From Rosettibacter sp037481715 (GTDB lineage Bacteria > Bacteroidota > Ignavibacteria > Ignavibacteriales > Melioribacteraceae), in NCBI GenBank assembly GCA_037481715.1, contig JBBFLD010000003.1:124001-188000 (forward strand): DNA of 64,000 nucleotides. The letters are read 5' to 3'. The position numbers and the translations under genes are program-made. Below, one piece after another: positions 17,444 to 26,695 of this stretch (position 1 is its first letter; the number at the start of each line of letters is the position of its first letter). Under the pieces are notes generated by a model. It worked only from the letters and a program-made list of their open reading frames with translations. It was not told where the DNA came from and did no database searches.

Positions 17444-18430
17444 TTACTCCTCTAAATAATTTTTTGCTTTTTCAATTACTTTTTCTTTTATATCATCAAG
17501 TTTAACATTGAATAATCTTGTGCCCGAAGCATTGATATGACCACCGCCTCCAAATTCTTCTGCAAGTTTATTGACTTGAATATTTCCTTTTGACCTGAAA
17601 CTTATTTTCAGACCATCTTTCAATTCATAAAATAAAATTCCAATTACAACTCCTTTAATTGAAAGGCAGTAAGACACAAATCCATCGATATCATCTTCAG
17701 TTGTGTCGTAAGTTTGCTGGTCGTTTTGAGTTACTGTCATATAAGCAATTTTTCCTGTAGAATCTAATTCAACAGAGCTTAAAGCTTTTCCAAGAAGTTT
17801 AATTCTGCTGAAGTTAAATTGGTTATAAACTTTTTCGTATACTTCAGTTGGATTGACACCCGTTTCAAGAAGTTCTGCAGCAATTTTGTGAATCTTTGAA
17901 GATGTGCGTTCATATCTGAAAGAACCTGTATCGGTCATTATTGCAGCATAAAGCTGATATGCAATTTTGTAATCGATATTTACAATAGAAGTCTCTTTAA
18001 TAAAATCATAAATAATTTCTCCGGTTGCAGAATATTCAGTTCCACCAAAAATGTAATCAAAAGAATTTTCTGGGTCTTGATGATGGTCAATACAAATTTT
18101 AATTCCTTTGAATTTATTGACAAACTCTTCGAGTTTAACAACTCTATTAACACGATTTAAATCGACTAAAAATAAAACATCAGTTTCATCAAATAATTTT
18201 TGATGAACATCCGCATCAAATTTTTGAATAATTTTTTCTTCATCAAGAAATTCAAGATTATAAGGTGTTCCACTATGATTAATCACAAAAGCTTTTTTAT
18301 TAAGTTTTTTCAGAATAAAAAAGAGTGCAAGTTCAGAACCAATTGCATCTGCATCTGGATTAACGTGAGTTGTAAGAATAAATGAATTATTTTCTTCAAT
18401 AACTTTTTTCAATATGTTGAAATTATTCAT
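17444..18430 (-). CDS. nrnA: DHH/DHHA1 phosphoesterase, NrnA-type oligoribonuclease/pAp phosphatase
   Basis: A 328-residue enzyme that degrades 2-5-base RNA oligomers and dephosphorylates 3'-phosphoadenosine 5'-phosphate. DHH motifs are visible in order: 'HVNPDADAIGSELAL' (I), 'LVDLNRVNRV' (II), 'CIDHHQDPE' (III, the DHH/DHQ-type core) and 'MTDTGSFRYERTS' (IV). The DHHA1 domain ends with the RNA-binding loop 'GGGGHINASG'. It is the first gene of a two-gene unit with pepA. The split from RecJ rests on its short length and the lack of an OB-fold extension. Confidence 0.9.
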   Translation of the reverse strand: MNNFNILKKVIEENNSFILTTHVNPDADAIGSELALFFILKKLNKKAFVINHSGTPYNLEFLDEEKIIQKFDADVHQKLFDETDVLFLVDLNRVNRVVKLEEFVNKFKGIKICIDHHQDPENSFDYIFGGTEYSATGEIIYDFIKETSIVNIDYKIAYQLYAAIMTDTGSFRYERTSSKIHKIAAELLETGVNPTEVYEKVYNQFNFSRIKLLGKALSSVELDSTGKIAYMTVTQNDQQTYDTTEDDIDGFVSYCLSIKGVVIGILFYELKDGLKISFRSKGNIQVNKLAEEFGGGGHINASGTRLFNVKLDDIKEKVIEKAKNYLEE

Positions 18431-18460
18431 AGAATAACTCGGAAATAATTAAACAAAAAT

Positions 18461-18492
18461 AATAAAAAAGGCGAAGTTTGGTCTTCGCCTTG
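18461..18492 (-). terminator. Intrinsic terminator after korB
   Basis: On the minus strand, AAGGCGAAG pairs with CTTCGCCTT around a six-base loop and is followed by TTTTTTATTATT. It lies about 30 bases after the korB stop, between that gene and nrnA. Confidence 0.88.
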
Positions 18493-18520
18493 AAAAAATT
18501 AAAAATGTTCATAAATAAAC

Positions 18521-19561
18521 TTAAGCAACTTCCCATGTGTTTGTAGAAAACATAAGTTTCTCGTAGGTGCCCTGACCTTTTTTGGCTTTCACTTCTTCAA
18601 TTTGTTTCATATAGTCGCCATCGAAAGTAGGTTTACTGAATTGTCTAAAAACACCGAGAGGCGTAGGCATGCCTGGAATATCAGTAAATCTTGAAAGTAT
18701 AAATCCTCTTGTTGGATTATCATCAAATTCATCATGAACCCAGCAATCATTAATTGAATGAACTCCATCATTCAAATCAATTATAACAGGATTTAATCCA
18801 TCAAGTTTGATTCCTTTATCTTTATTAGCTCCAAAAACAAGAGGTTTGTTGTGTTCGAGATAAAGAACATTTTCTGCTTTTAGATTTTTATCTGAAAGAT
18901 GAGAAAATGCTCCATCATTAAATATCACACAATTTTGATACACTTCAATAAAAGCAAGTCCATTATGCTTTGATGCTCTCAAAAGCATTTCCTGCATGTG
19001 TTTGGTTTCGGTATCAATTGTTCTTGCAATAAAAGTTGCACCAGCAGCATCAGCCAGCTTAATTGCATTAAATGGGAAATCAACTGTGCCATATGGAGAA
19101 GACTTTGTAATTTTTCCTTTTTCAGATGTTGGTGAATATTGACCTTTTGTCAGTCCATAAATTTTATTATTGAACAAAACAATTTTGATATTAACATTTT
19201 TTCTGCAAGCATGAATAAAATGATTACCGCCGATGCTTAACATATCACCATCACCTGTTGCAACCCATACCTGCAAATTCGGATTTGCAAGTTTAACACC
19301 AGTAGCAATTGCAGCAGCTCTTCCGTGTATTCCATGAAATCCATATGTATTCATGTAATATGGAAATCTGCTTGAACAGCCAATGCCAGAAACCCAAACC
19401 ATATTTTCTTTTCTTTCCCCAAAATTTGGAGAAGTTCTTTGAACCTGAGCAAGAATTGAATAATCACCACAACCTGGACACCACTTTACATCTTCACCAG
19501 AAGAAAAATCTTTTGCTGTGTATTTTATTTCTGTGTTTAGTTCATCTATTTTAGTTTCCAT
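18521..19561 (-). CDS. korB: 2-oxoacid:ferredoxin oxidoreductase, beta subunit
   Basis: This 346-residue thiamine-diphosphate subunit works with the upstream alpha subunit to interconvert a 2-oxoacid (probably 2-oxoglutarate) and acyl-CoA with ferredoxin. The cluster ligands start in 'KWCPGCGDY', the ThDP-binding motif is 'GDGDMLSIGGNHFIHACRKN', followed by 'NNKIYGLTKGQYSPTS'. The frame is open to 19597, but the ATG at 19561 follows GGGAGG by seven bases and overlaps the end of korA by eleven bases, the usual arrangement. In green sulfur bacteria and relatives such enzymes serve the reductive TCA cycle; whether that operates here is not shown. Confidence 0.92.
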   Translation of the reverse strand: METKIDELNTEIKYTAKDFSSGEDVKWCPGCGDYSILAQVQRTSPNFGERKENMVWVSGIGCSSRFPYYMNTYGFHGIHGRAAAIATGVKLANPNLQVWVATGDGDMLSIGGNHFIHACRKNVNIKIVLFNNKIYGLTKGQYSPTSEKGKITKSSPYGTVDFPFNAIKLADAAGATFIARTIDTETKHMQEMLLRASKHNGLAFIEVYQNCVIFNDGAFSHLSDKNLKAENVLYLEHNKPLVFGANKDKGIKLDGLNPVIIDLNDGVHSINDCWVHDEFDDNPTRGFILSRFTDIPGMPTPLGVFRQFSKPTFDGDYMKQIEEVKAKKGQGTYEKLMFSTNTWEVA

Positions 19562-21392
19562 TTTTGCCTCCCAGAACCTCAATAATCTTATTTTCAATTT
19601 CAGACACTTTGAATGGTCTGCCTTGTACTTTATTTAATTGAATTACATCAATCAAAAATTGACTTCTAATTAAGAACGCTAAATGACCCAGATTAAGTTC
19701 AGGAATTAATATTTTCTTAAATCTTCTTAAAATATCATTTAGATTTTTTGGGAATGGATTAATATAACTTAAGTGAGCTTGTGATACATTATAACCTTTT
19801 GATTTTACGTTTTCGACGGCTTCATGAATTGCACCATAAGTACTTCCCCAGCTTAAAATAAGTAGTTCACCTTGCTGGTCTCCTTCCACTTCTAAATCTG
19901 GAATTACTTTTTGAACATTGTCAACTTTTTGTTTTCTAATTCTTACCATTTCTTCGTGATTTTGAGGGTCATAGCTTACATTACCATAAATATTTCTTTT
20001 TTCAAGTCCGCCTATTCTATGTTCAAGTCCTGGTGTTCCTGGAATTGCCCATGGACGGACTAAATTTTCATCTCTCAAATAAGGATAAAAACCTTCTGGG
20101 TCAGTTCTAAACTTTGCTTTTATTTCAGGCAATTCATCGAAGGAAGGAATTCTTAAAGGTTCAGAACCAAAAGCCAGATAACCATCAGTAAGCAAAATGA
20201 CAGGTGTCATAAATTCTACAGCTATTTTAGATGCTTCTACTGCTTTAAAGAAACAATCAGCAGGACTTTTAGCAGCAAGAATAACGACAGGAGCTTCGCC
20301 ATGTCTTCCAAACATTGCTTGAAGTAAATCAGCTTGTTCTGTTTTTGTAGGCATTCCAGTGCTTGGTCCGCTTCTTTGAACATCAACAATTACAAGCGGT
20401 AGTTCAGTCATAACAGCCAATCCTATTGCTTCAGTCTTAAGAGATAACCCAGGACCAGAAGTAGTAGTAATTGCAAGTGAACCTGCAAAGGCTGCTCCAA
20501 TAGCTGCAGAGATTCCTGAAATTTCATCCTCGGCCTGAAATGTTACTACATCATATTCTTTGTATTTGCTTAATTCTTGTAAAATTTCCGATGCAGGAGT
20601 AATTGGGTATGAACCAAGGAAAAGTTTCAAACCACTTCTTAAAGAAGCTGCAACAAAACCAAGTGCTGTAGCTTCATCGCCTGAAATATTTCTATAAATT
20701 CCTTTAGGAAGTTTTGCAGCTTTAACTTCATATCTTGTTGTAAATATTTCTGTTGTATCGCCGTAATTGTATCCTGCCTGCAATGCTCGTTTATTTGCTT
20801 CAAGAATTTCTGGTTTATTTTTAAATTTTGTTTCGAGCCACTTCATTGTAATTTCGAGTGGACGATTGAACATCCAATACATCAAACCCAATGCAAAAAA
20901 GTTTTTGCATCTTTCTTTTTCTTTGGTAGATATATTTATGTCTTCAAGAACAGACATAGTTAATTGTGTTAATGGAACAGGAATTACATTGTAGCCGGAT
21001 AATGTTCCATCTTCAAGAGGGTTTGAATCATACTTTGCCAGTTTCAAATTTTTTGCATCAAATGCATTTGAATTAACAATGATTGTTGCATTTGGTTTTA
21101 AATCCTTAAGATTTACTTTTAGTGCAGCAGGATTCATTGCAACAAGAACATCAGGTGTATCACCAGGAGTTTGAATATCCTTACTGCTAAAATGAAGTTG
21201 AAATCCACTTACTCCAGATAATGAACCAGCAGGGGCACGAATTTCTGCAGGAAAATCTGGAAGCGTACTTAAATCGTTACCGACAACTGCAGTAGTATCG
21301 GTAAATTGAGAGCCGGTAAGCTGCATTCCATCTCCGGAATCACCAGCAAACCTTACTGTTACATCTTCTACTATTTGAATTATTTTTGCCAT
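19551..21392 (-). CDS. korA: 2-oxoacid:ferredoxin oxidoreductase, alpha subunit (gamma-alpha fusion)
   Basis: A 613-residue protein in which an N-terminal gamma-type domain (about 1-185, 'VRFAGDSGDGMQLTGSQF') is fused to the alpha-type pyrimidine-binding and transketolase-like domains (about 230-613, 'FQAEDEISGISAAIGAAFAG', 'TTTSGPGLSLKTEA', 'MPTKTEQADLLQAMFGRHGE'). This order is that of the two-subunit KorAB enzymes. It is co-transcribed with korB, which overlaps its end. No separate delta (ferredoxin-like) subunit lies nearby, which fits the two-subunit class. Assignment to 2-oxoglutarate over pyruvate rests on family similarity. Confidence 0.92.
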   Translation of the reverse strand: MAKIIQIVEDVTVRFAGDSGDGMQLTGSQFTDTTAVVGNDLSTLPDFPAEIRAPAGSLSGVSGFQLHFSSKDIQTPGDTPDVLVAMNPAALKVNLKDLKPNATIIVNSNAFDAKNLKLAKYDSNPLEDGTLSGYNVIPVPLTQLTMSVLEDINISTKEKERCKNFFALGLMYWMFNRPLEITMKWLETKFKNKPEILEANKRALQAGYNYGDTTEIFTTRYEVKAAKLPKGIYRNISGDEATALGFVAASLRSGLKLFLGSYPITPASEILQELSKYKEYDVVTFQAEDEISGISAAIGAAFAGSLAITTTSGPGLSLKTEAIGLAVMTELPLVIVDVQRSGPSTGMPTKTEQADLLQAMFGRHGEAPVVILAAKSPADCFFKAVEASKIAVEFMTPVILLTDGYLAFGSEPLRIPSFDELPEIKAKFRTDPEGFYPYLRDENLVRPWAIPGTPGLEHRIGGLEKRNIYGNVSYDPQNHEEMVRIRKQKVDNVQKVIPDLEVEGDQQGELLILSWGSTYGAIHEAVENVKSKGYNVSQAHLSYINPFPKNLNDILRRFKKILIPELNLGHLAFLIRSQFLIDVIQLNKVQGRPFKVSEIENKIIEVLGGKNGN

Positions 21393-21473
21393 GGCTTTCT
21401 CTTAAATAAATTAATTTTTCTTTTTATCTGCTTAAAAATAGGTAATTAAACAACAAAATTAAATGCACTAAAA

Positions 21474-23225
21474 TCACCTCACTTTTTGAAGTTTTTTAAG
21501 AAATTCTTCTGCATCAACAAAGCCAGTAAACCTTTCAACTTCGTTTCCCTTAGAATCAATAATCAAAATTGTCGGCATTCCTACAATATTAAATTTATTA
21601 CGAATTTTTTCTGTTTCTTCAGATAGTGTTTGAGTCATATCTACTTTGAATGCAGTGAAATTTTTTAATTCTTCAATTACTTTTTTATCAGAAAATGTTA
21701 ATGCATCCAGCTCTTTGCATGGTATACACCAATCTGCATAAAAATCAATTACAATTTTTTGATTATTAGAAACAGCATTCTGAAAATCTGTTTCTGAAAA
21801 TTTTTTCCAATCAGGTGATGATTTTTCAGAAGGAATAATTGAGTAAACAGATACAGCAATTACAATAAGCGAGAAAATCATTTTAAATAATTTGAAAGCA
21901 AAAACTTTGTTACCCATTTTATCAATAAGCATAAGATAGAATGCTGCAATTATTCCAAATGAAGGAAGAAAATAGATATTAATATTTTTTGAAAAGAGAG
22001 GGCTTATAAAATAAATTGCCATTCCAAGCAGCAAGAAACCAAAAATATGTTTAACGCCTTCCATCCAATCACCGGCACGAGGTAATTTTTTAATTTTTCC
22101 AGAAAAAAGTGCAAGGAATAAGTAAGGCAATCCAAGACCAAGCGCAAGAACAAAGAACATTAAAAATCCATAATAAGGATCACCTTTTGCAGCTACATAA
22201 GTTACTAACCCAAGAACGAAAGGACCAATACACGGCGCTGCGACAATGCCCATTGTCAAACCCATAAAAAATGCACCAAAGAAACCTGCTTTTGCACCAC
22301 CAGCTTTCATAACCCATGAATCAGGCAATTTAAATTCATAAACACCAAACTGGCTTAAAGATAAAACCACAAAAAGCAATGATATTGTTATAATCACAAT
22401 TGGATTTTGAAGTAGCGTTCCAAATACAGCACCGCTTAATGATGTTACCACACCAATTACTGAATAAGTAATTGCCATCCCCAAAATATAAAGAAGCCCA
22501 AGCATGAAAAGTCTGCTTGTTCTGCCTTCACTTTGTCCACCAAAATATCCAATAGTGATAGGAATTAATGGATAAACACACGGAGTAAGATTCAGCGCCA
22601 GTCCTCCAAGAAAAATAAATAATAAACTTAACAATAAACCTTTTGATTCAAGAACTGATGCAACAGAATTTTCATTTGAATCATTTTTAATTGCTTCTTC
22701 GAATTTTACTTTTTCAAAAATATTCTGATTTGCTTCGTTAATCTTAACAGATGAATCAACTACATGAATTGTAATTGTATCAATTATTTTAGTCGGTGGC
22801 ATACAACTTTCATTATTGCAGGCTTGATATCTTAGTTGAATTGGAACTTTGTAAATTCCGAGAGGAATATTTTCATCAATTCGAATTAATCCTGCAATTA
22901 AAATTTCTCCATCAAAAACAGAAACAGGTTTTTCTGAAAAATTAAACTTGAGTTCTTTTGCATTTGGAAAAATTATTCTTGCAAATGGAAATCTGCTGTC
23001 AAGAGAGATTAATTGAGTTGGAATAAGAAAATCTTCATTCGGTTTATCTGAATTAATATGCCATCCATTCTTTATTGCCGTTTTAACAGCAAATTTAAAA
23101 TTAGAATTCTGATGAGCAGCATCCTGGCCATTAATCAATTCAATAGTTACAATATCATTTGAATGAAGTTGTGAATAAATAAATCCTGAAGCAAGGATTA
23201 AAAGAATTAATAATTTCTTTAACAT
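21474..23225 (-). CDS. dsbD: Thiol:disulfide interchange protein DsbD
   Basis: A 583-residue inner-membrane reductant conduit from cytoplasmic thioredoxin to periplasmic partners. After a signal peptide (MLKKLLILLILASGFIYSQ) comes the periplasmic N-terminal domain (about 20-160) with its Cys pair in 'YQACNNESCMPP', an eight-helix CcdA-like membrane domain (about 185-440) with Cys in 'NLTPCVYPLIP' and 'APCIGPF', and a C-terminal thioredoxin domain (about 470-583) with 'ADWCIPCKELDAL'. All three redox Cys pairs are present. An AGGAAA precedes the start. It reads toward korA. Confidence 0.93.
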   Translation of the reverse strand: MLKKLLILLILASGFIYSQLHSNDIVTIELINGQDAAHQNSNFKFAVKTAIKNGWHINSDKPNEDFLIPTQLISLDSRFPFARIIFPNAKELKFNFSEKPVSVFDGEILIAGLIRIDENIPLGIYKVPIQLRYQACNNESCMPPTKIIDTITIHVVDSSVKINEANQNIFEKVKFEEAIKNDSNENSVASVLESKGLLLSLLFIFLGGLALNLTPCVYPLIPITIGYFGGQSEGRTSRLFMLGLLYILGMAITYSVIGVVTSLSGAVFGTLLQNPIVIITISLLFVVLSLSQFGVYEFKLPDSWVMKAGGAKAGFFGAFFMGLTMGIVAAPCIGPFVLGLVTYVAAKGDPYYGFLMFFVLALGLGLPYLFLALFSGKIKKLPRAGDWMEGVKHIFGFLLLGMAIYFISPLFSKNINIYFLPSFGIIAAFYLMLIDKMGNKVFAFKLFKMIFSLIVIAVSVYSIIPSEKSSPDWKKFSETDFQNAVSNNQKIVIDFYADWCIPCKELDALTFSDKKVIEELKNFTAFKVDMTQTLSEETEKIRNKFNIVGMPTILIIDSKGNEVERFTGFVDAEEFLKKLQKVR

Positions 23226-23266
23226 AATTTTTCCTTTCAGAAGTTTTTAATAATTCTGGTTAAGTT

Positions 23267-24907
23267 TCATCTTCGCCAGCCTTGAACGATTGGATATCTT
23301 CTTCCATATCCAAATGCTTTTGTTGAAATTCTTAAAACAGGAGCAGCTTGCTTTCGTTTGAATTCATTTACATCAACCATTCTTAAAACTTTTTTTACAA
23401 CTTCCGGTTCACCTATAGCTTCTGCAATTTCATAAAATTCTTTCTGGTCCTCGAGATACATCTTCAAAATTCTATCTAGCAAATCATAAGGCGGCAGTGA
23501 ATCCTGGTCGGTTTGATTTGGACGCAATTCTGCAGATGGGGCTTTTTTTATTATTTCTTCTGGAATTATTTCACCATCTCGATTAATAAATTCAACAATT
23601 TTATAAACCTGAGTTTTATAAACATCACCAATAACAGCAAGAGCTCCGCACATGTCGCCATACAAAGTTGCATAACCTGTAGCCAGTTCGGATTTATTTC
23701 CAGTTGCACAAAGTAAATATCCGTGCTTATTCGATAAAGCCATTAAGTACAATCCTCGAATTCTTGATTGAATATTTTCCTCTGTAATGTCTTCATCTTT
23801 TCCTTTGAAAGCTTCTTTGAGCATTTCAATAATTTTATCAAATACAGGTTGAACAGAAATTTTATCTGATGAGATGCCTAAATTTCTAATAAGTTTCTCA
23901 GAATCTTTAATACTTCCTTCACTTGAATATTTTGAAGGCATCATAACAACATGAACATTTTCTTTTCCAAATGCTTGAACAGCAATGTAAGTTACAAGAG
24001 CAGAATCTATTCCGCCGCTTAAACCAATTAATGCTTTTTTGAAACCAGTTTTATTTGCATAATCTTTCAAGCCAAGAATTAATGCATTTAGAGCTTCTTC
24101 TTCAAAATTTGATTCCACATTATTTATTTCATCATAATTTTTTTGTGTATCAAAAATGAAATAATCTTCTTGAAAAGCTTTTCCAAGCATACACAATTTT
24201 CCTTCTGAATTAAAACACATGCTTGCGCCATCAAATATTAATTCTGTTTGAGCTCCAACACAACAAGCATACACAAGTGGAAGATTATCAGTTTTTGTTA
24301 GCACACTTAGCATTTGATGTCGAAGCTTGCGTTTGCCATATGCATAAGGACTTGCAGAAATATTTATCAATAAAGTAGCACCAAGCTCAACTTGTTTTTG
24401 AACTGGGTCAATTGGATAGCGGCGTTTTTTCCAGTAATCAGCATCATTCCAAATGTCTTCGCAAATTGAAATACCAAGCTTTTCATTTTTAAATTCATGA
24501 ATGCGAACTTCTTTTGCAGGTTCAAAATATCTTACTTCATCAAATACATCATAATTTGGAATTAATGATTTGCTTTGAACAAATTGAATTTTGCCATCAT
24601 AACAAAGAACTGCAGAATTGTAAACACCTGTTCCAACTAATTCTTCATAATCTTCTGTGATAGTTCCAAAAATTAATCCAGTAGTTGAAGTTAAGCTTGC
24701 AATTTCTTCTGTTGCATTTCTTACAGCATCACGAAATTCTTTTTTCTCTACGAGGTCCAAAGGAGGATAACCGCAAATAAATAATTCAGGAAATACTACT
24801 AAATCTGCCCCATCATTAACTGCTTTTTTATAACCATCTAAAATTTTTTTTGTATTTCCTTTTAAATCGCCGATTATAGGATTATATTGACAAATTGCTA
24901 TTTTCAT
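23267..24907 (-). CDS. nadE: Glutamine-dependent NAD+ synthetase
   Basis: A 546-residue enzyme that amidates nicotinic acid adenine dinucleotide to NAD+ at the expense of ATP. The N-terminal nitrilase-like amidase domain (about 1-260) has Glu in 'FPELFICGYPP', Lys in 'QSKSLIPNYDVFDE' and Cys in 'ISICEDIWND'. The C-terminal synthetase domain (about 280-546) has the PP-loop 'LSGGIDSALVTYIAV' and 'GNKSELATGYATLYGDMCG'. Both active sites look intact. The frame is open three codons further (24916), but 'MKIAICQYNP' is the family start, so 24907 is used. Confidence 0.94.
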   Translation of the reverse strand: MKIAICQYNPIIGDLKGNTKKILDGYKKAVNDGADLVVFPELFICGYPPLDLVEKKEFRDAVRNATEEIASLTSTTGLIFGTITEDYEELVGTGVYNSAVLCYDGKIQFVQSKSLIPNYDVFDEVRYFEPAKEVRIHEFKNEKLGISICEDIWNDADYWKKRRYPIDPVQKQVELGATLLINISASPYAYGKRKLRHQMLSVLTKTDNLPLVYACCVGAQTELIFDGASMCFNSEGKLCMLGKAFQEDYFIFDTQKNYDEINNVESNFEEEALNALILGLKDYANKTGFKKALIGLSGGIDSALVTYIAVQAFGKENVHVVMMPSKYSSEGSIKDSEKLIRNLGISSDKISVQPVFDKIIEMLKEAFKGKDEDITEENIQSRIRGLYLMALSNKHGYLLCATGNKSELATGYATLYGDMCGALAVIGDVYKTQVYKIVEFINRDGEIIPEEIIKKAPSAELRPNQTDQDSLPPYDLLDRILKMYLEDQKEFYEIAEAIGEPEVVKKVLRMVDVNEFKRKQAAPVLRISTKAFGYGRRYPIVQGWRR

Positions 24908-25015
24908 AAAAACCATTTTTTTATTAAAAGAAAATTAGTAAGTATAGTTCTTAATTCAAACCTTTTGAGAAATTAACCGTCTTAATAATCGAACAAATTT
25001 TCTGCAGGAGGTTTT

Positions 25016-25450
25016 ATGCAAAAGAAACTATATCGTTCAAGAAAATTTAGAGTGCTCGGCGGAGTTGCGGGAGGCTTGGCAGAGTATTTTAATTTAGACC
25101 CAATTCTGATGAGAGTAATTTTTGTTCTATTTAGTTTAATAAATGGAATTGGGGTGCTGCTCTATATCATACTCTGGATAATTATTCCAGAAGAACCATT
25201 TGAAGTTGCATATAATATCGAAAGAGAAACCAGCAAAGAGACCTCGGAAGAAAATGCAAAACCATACAAAACAGAAGTTGAATATAAAAGAAATGGAAGC
25301 GGGCGCGTAATTTTTGGTGTTATTTTGATTTTAATAGGTCTGTTATTCCTTGCAGAAAGATTTATACCTGCATTTTGTTTTGAAGATATTATTCCTTTAA
25401 CTCTTGTAATTATTGGAATATTTTTAATTTGGAATTCGGTAAGCAAATAA
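25016..25450 (+). CDS. PspC-domain envelope-stress protein
   Basis: A 144-residue membrane protein. The PspC domain fills residues 1-60 ('LYRSRKFRVLGGVAGGLAEYF', then a TM helix 'ILWIIIPEEP'). A variable basic/acidic linker follows, and two close TM segments (about 97-140) resemble the LiaI/LiaF membrane region. PspC proteins sense or relay envelope stress. An AGGAGG lies six bases ahead of the ATG. The following gene starts 11 bases after its stop and is also LiaF-like, so the pair probably forms a small envelope-stress operon. Confidence 0.88.
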   Translation: MQKKLYRSRKFRVLGGVAGGLAEYFNLDPILMRVIFVLFSLINGIGVLLYIILWIIIPEEPFEVAYNIERETSKETSEENAKPYKTEVEYKRNGSGRVIFGVILILIGLLFLAERFIPAFCFEDIIPLTLVIIGIFLIWNSVSK

Positions 25451-25461
25451 TGAGGTGTGAG

Positions 25462-26361
25462 ATGAAAAGCAAACAATTATCGTGGGGTTTCTTTTTAGTT
25501 ACACTTGGTGCATTGTTTTTGTTAACTAAATATAATTTTATCACTTCAGATTTTTCTTTTGTGTGGGATATCTGGCCACTCATTTTTGTTATCTGGGGTT
25601 TGATGGTAATTTTTAAAAACTCATTAATCAGGCCAATATTAAGTGCTTTAACAGGAATTTATTTAGCAGTTATGATTTATGGAATAATTGTAAACACATT
25701 TTCAAATTTTGAATGGTATCATTATGACAAAAATGAATTAAGAGATACTTATTCGGAAGAATATGATAACACAATTAAATATGCTGAACTAAATTTTAAA
25801 TCTGGTGCAGGATTTTTCGAAATTGCTGAACCAACAGATAAATTAATTCTTGGAAAAAGTTATGGCAATTGGGCAGATTATGAATTGAATACAACAAAAA
25901 GTGACAGCATTAGTTACATCGATTTTGATCTTGAAAAAAATACAATCAATTTCCCTAATTCAAAAATTGGAAATAAATTAATAATGCATCTCAATGAAAT
26001 ACCTGAGTGGGATTTATCTTTAGAATTTGGTGCTGCAAAAGCTAGATTTGATTTAACAAGTTATAAAATTAAAAATGTAAGATTGAAGACTGGAGCTTCA
26101 AATGTAGTGTTAAAACTTGGAGGTAAATCAGATTTAACAGATGTTGAAATTGAGATGGGTGTGGCAAAAATCAAAATCTATATCCCAAAAGAATCGGGCT
26201 GCAGATTGGAAGGCGATATGGTATTAATGTCGCGAGATTTAGATGGTCTTAAAAAAATTGATTCTAACCTTTTTGAAACACCTAATTACGAAAACGCACA
26301 GAAAAAAATTTCAATAAAAATTAACGGAGGTGTGTCGTCATTCAAACTTGTTAGATATTAA
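25462..26361 (+). CDS. LiaF-like transmembrane protein (DUF5668/cell-wall-stress family)
   Basis: A 299-residue protein. The N-terminal half has four close TM segments (about 5-85, 'LSWGFFLVTLGALFLLTKYNF', 'IWPLIFVIWGLMVIF'), and the C-terminal half is a beta-rich domain of the type found at the end of LiaF/YvqF, with repeated 'LEFGAAKARFDL', 'VRLKTGASNVVLKLGG' and 'IEMGVAKIKIYIP' strands. A GAGGTG precedes the ATG at 25462, which is preferred over an upstream start at 25429 that would overlap the PspC gene. In Firmicutes LiaF restrains an envelope-stress response; here no kinase is adjacent, so the role is only suggested. Confidence 0.8.
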   Translation: MKSKQLSWGFFLVTLGALFLLTKYNFITSDFSFVWDIWPLIFVIWGLMVIFKNSLIRPILSALTGIYLAVMIYGIIVNTFSNFEWYHYDKNELRDTYSEEYDNTIKYAELNFKSGAGFFEIAEPTDKLILGKSYGNWADYELNTTKSDSISYIDFDLEKNTINFPNSKIGNKLIMHLNEIPEWDLSLEFGAAKARFDLTSYKIKNVRLKTGASNVVLKLGGKSDLTDVEIEMGVAKIKIYIPKESGCRLEGDMVLMSRDLDGLKKIDSNLFETPNYENAQKKISIKINGGVSSFKLVRY

Positions 26362-26695
26362 TTTTTTTTGGCTGCCAGAAATGTTTTTTCAAATTAACAC
26401 AATTATTTTCGTCGAACTCAATTCCTTCGGCTCGTAAGAGTTCCTCCATTAAAAATGGGTCGCCAAAATGAATTCTTCCTGTCAATGCACCAAATCTATT
26501 AACTACACGATGACAGGGTAAATTACTATTCTTAGCACTATTTAATGCCCAGCCTACAGTTCTTGCTGCAGATTTAATTCCACATGCTTCTGCAATTGCA
26601 CCATAAGTAGTTACTTTTCCTCTGGGAATTTTTGCAACTATTTTATAAACTTTATCAAAGAAATCTTCTTTATTGATTTTCTTCTTTTTTAACAT
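26351..26695 (-). CDS. MGMT-like DNA-binding-domain protein that keeps the PCHRV cysteine
   Basis: This 114-residue protein consists only of the DNA-binding/active-site domain of O6-alkylguanine-DNA alkyltransferases. The helix-turn-helix 'GKVTTYGAIAEACGIKSAARTVGWAL' is followed by the active-site motif 'LPCHRVV' and 'GALTGRIHFGDP'. Related short alkyltransferase-like proteins (ATL) carry Trp in place of this Cys; here the Cys is present, so direct repair is possible. The N-terminal MGMT domain is absent. The stop overlaps the end of the convergent LiaF-like gene by 11 bases, and the start overlaps the end of the glycosyltransferase gene by 26 bases. Confidence 0.86.
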   Translation of the reverse strand: MLKKKKINKEDFFDKVYKIVAKIPRGKVTTYGAIAEACGIKSAARTVGWALNSAKNSNLPCHRVVNRFGALTGRIHFGDPFLMEELLRAEGIEFDENNCVNLKKHFWQPKKINI

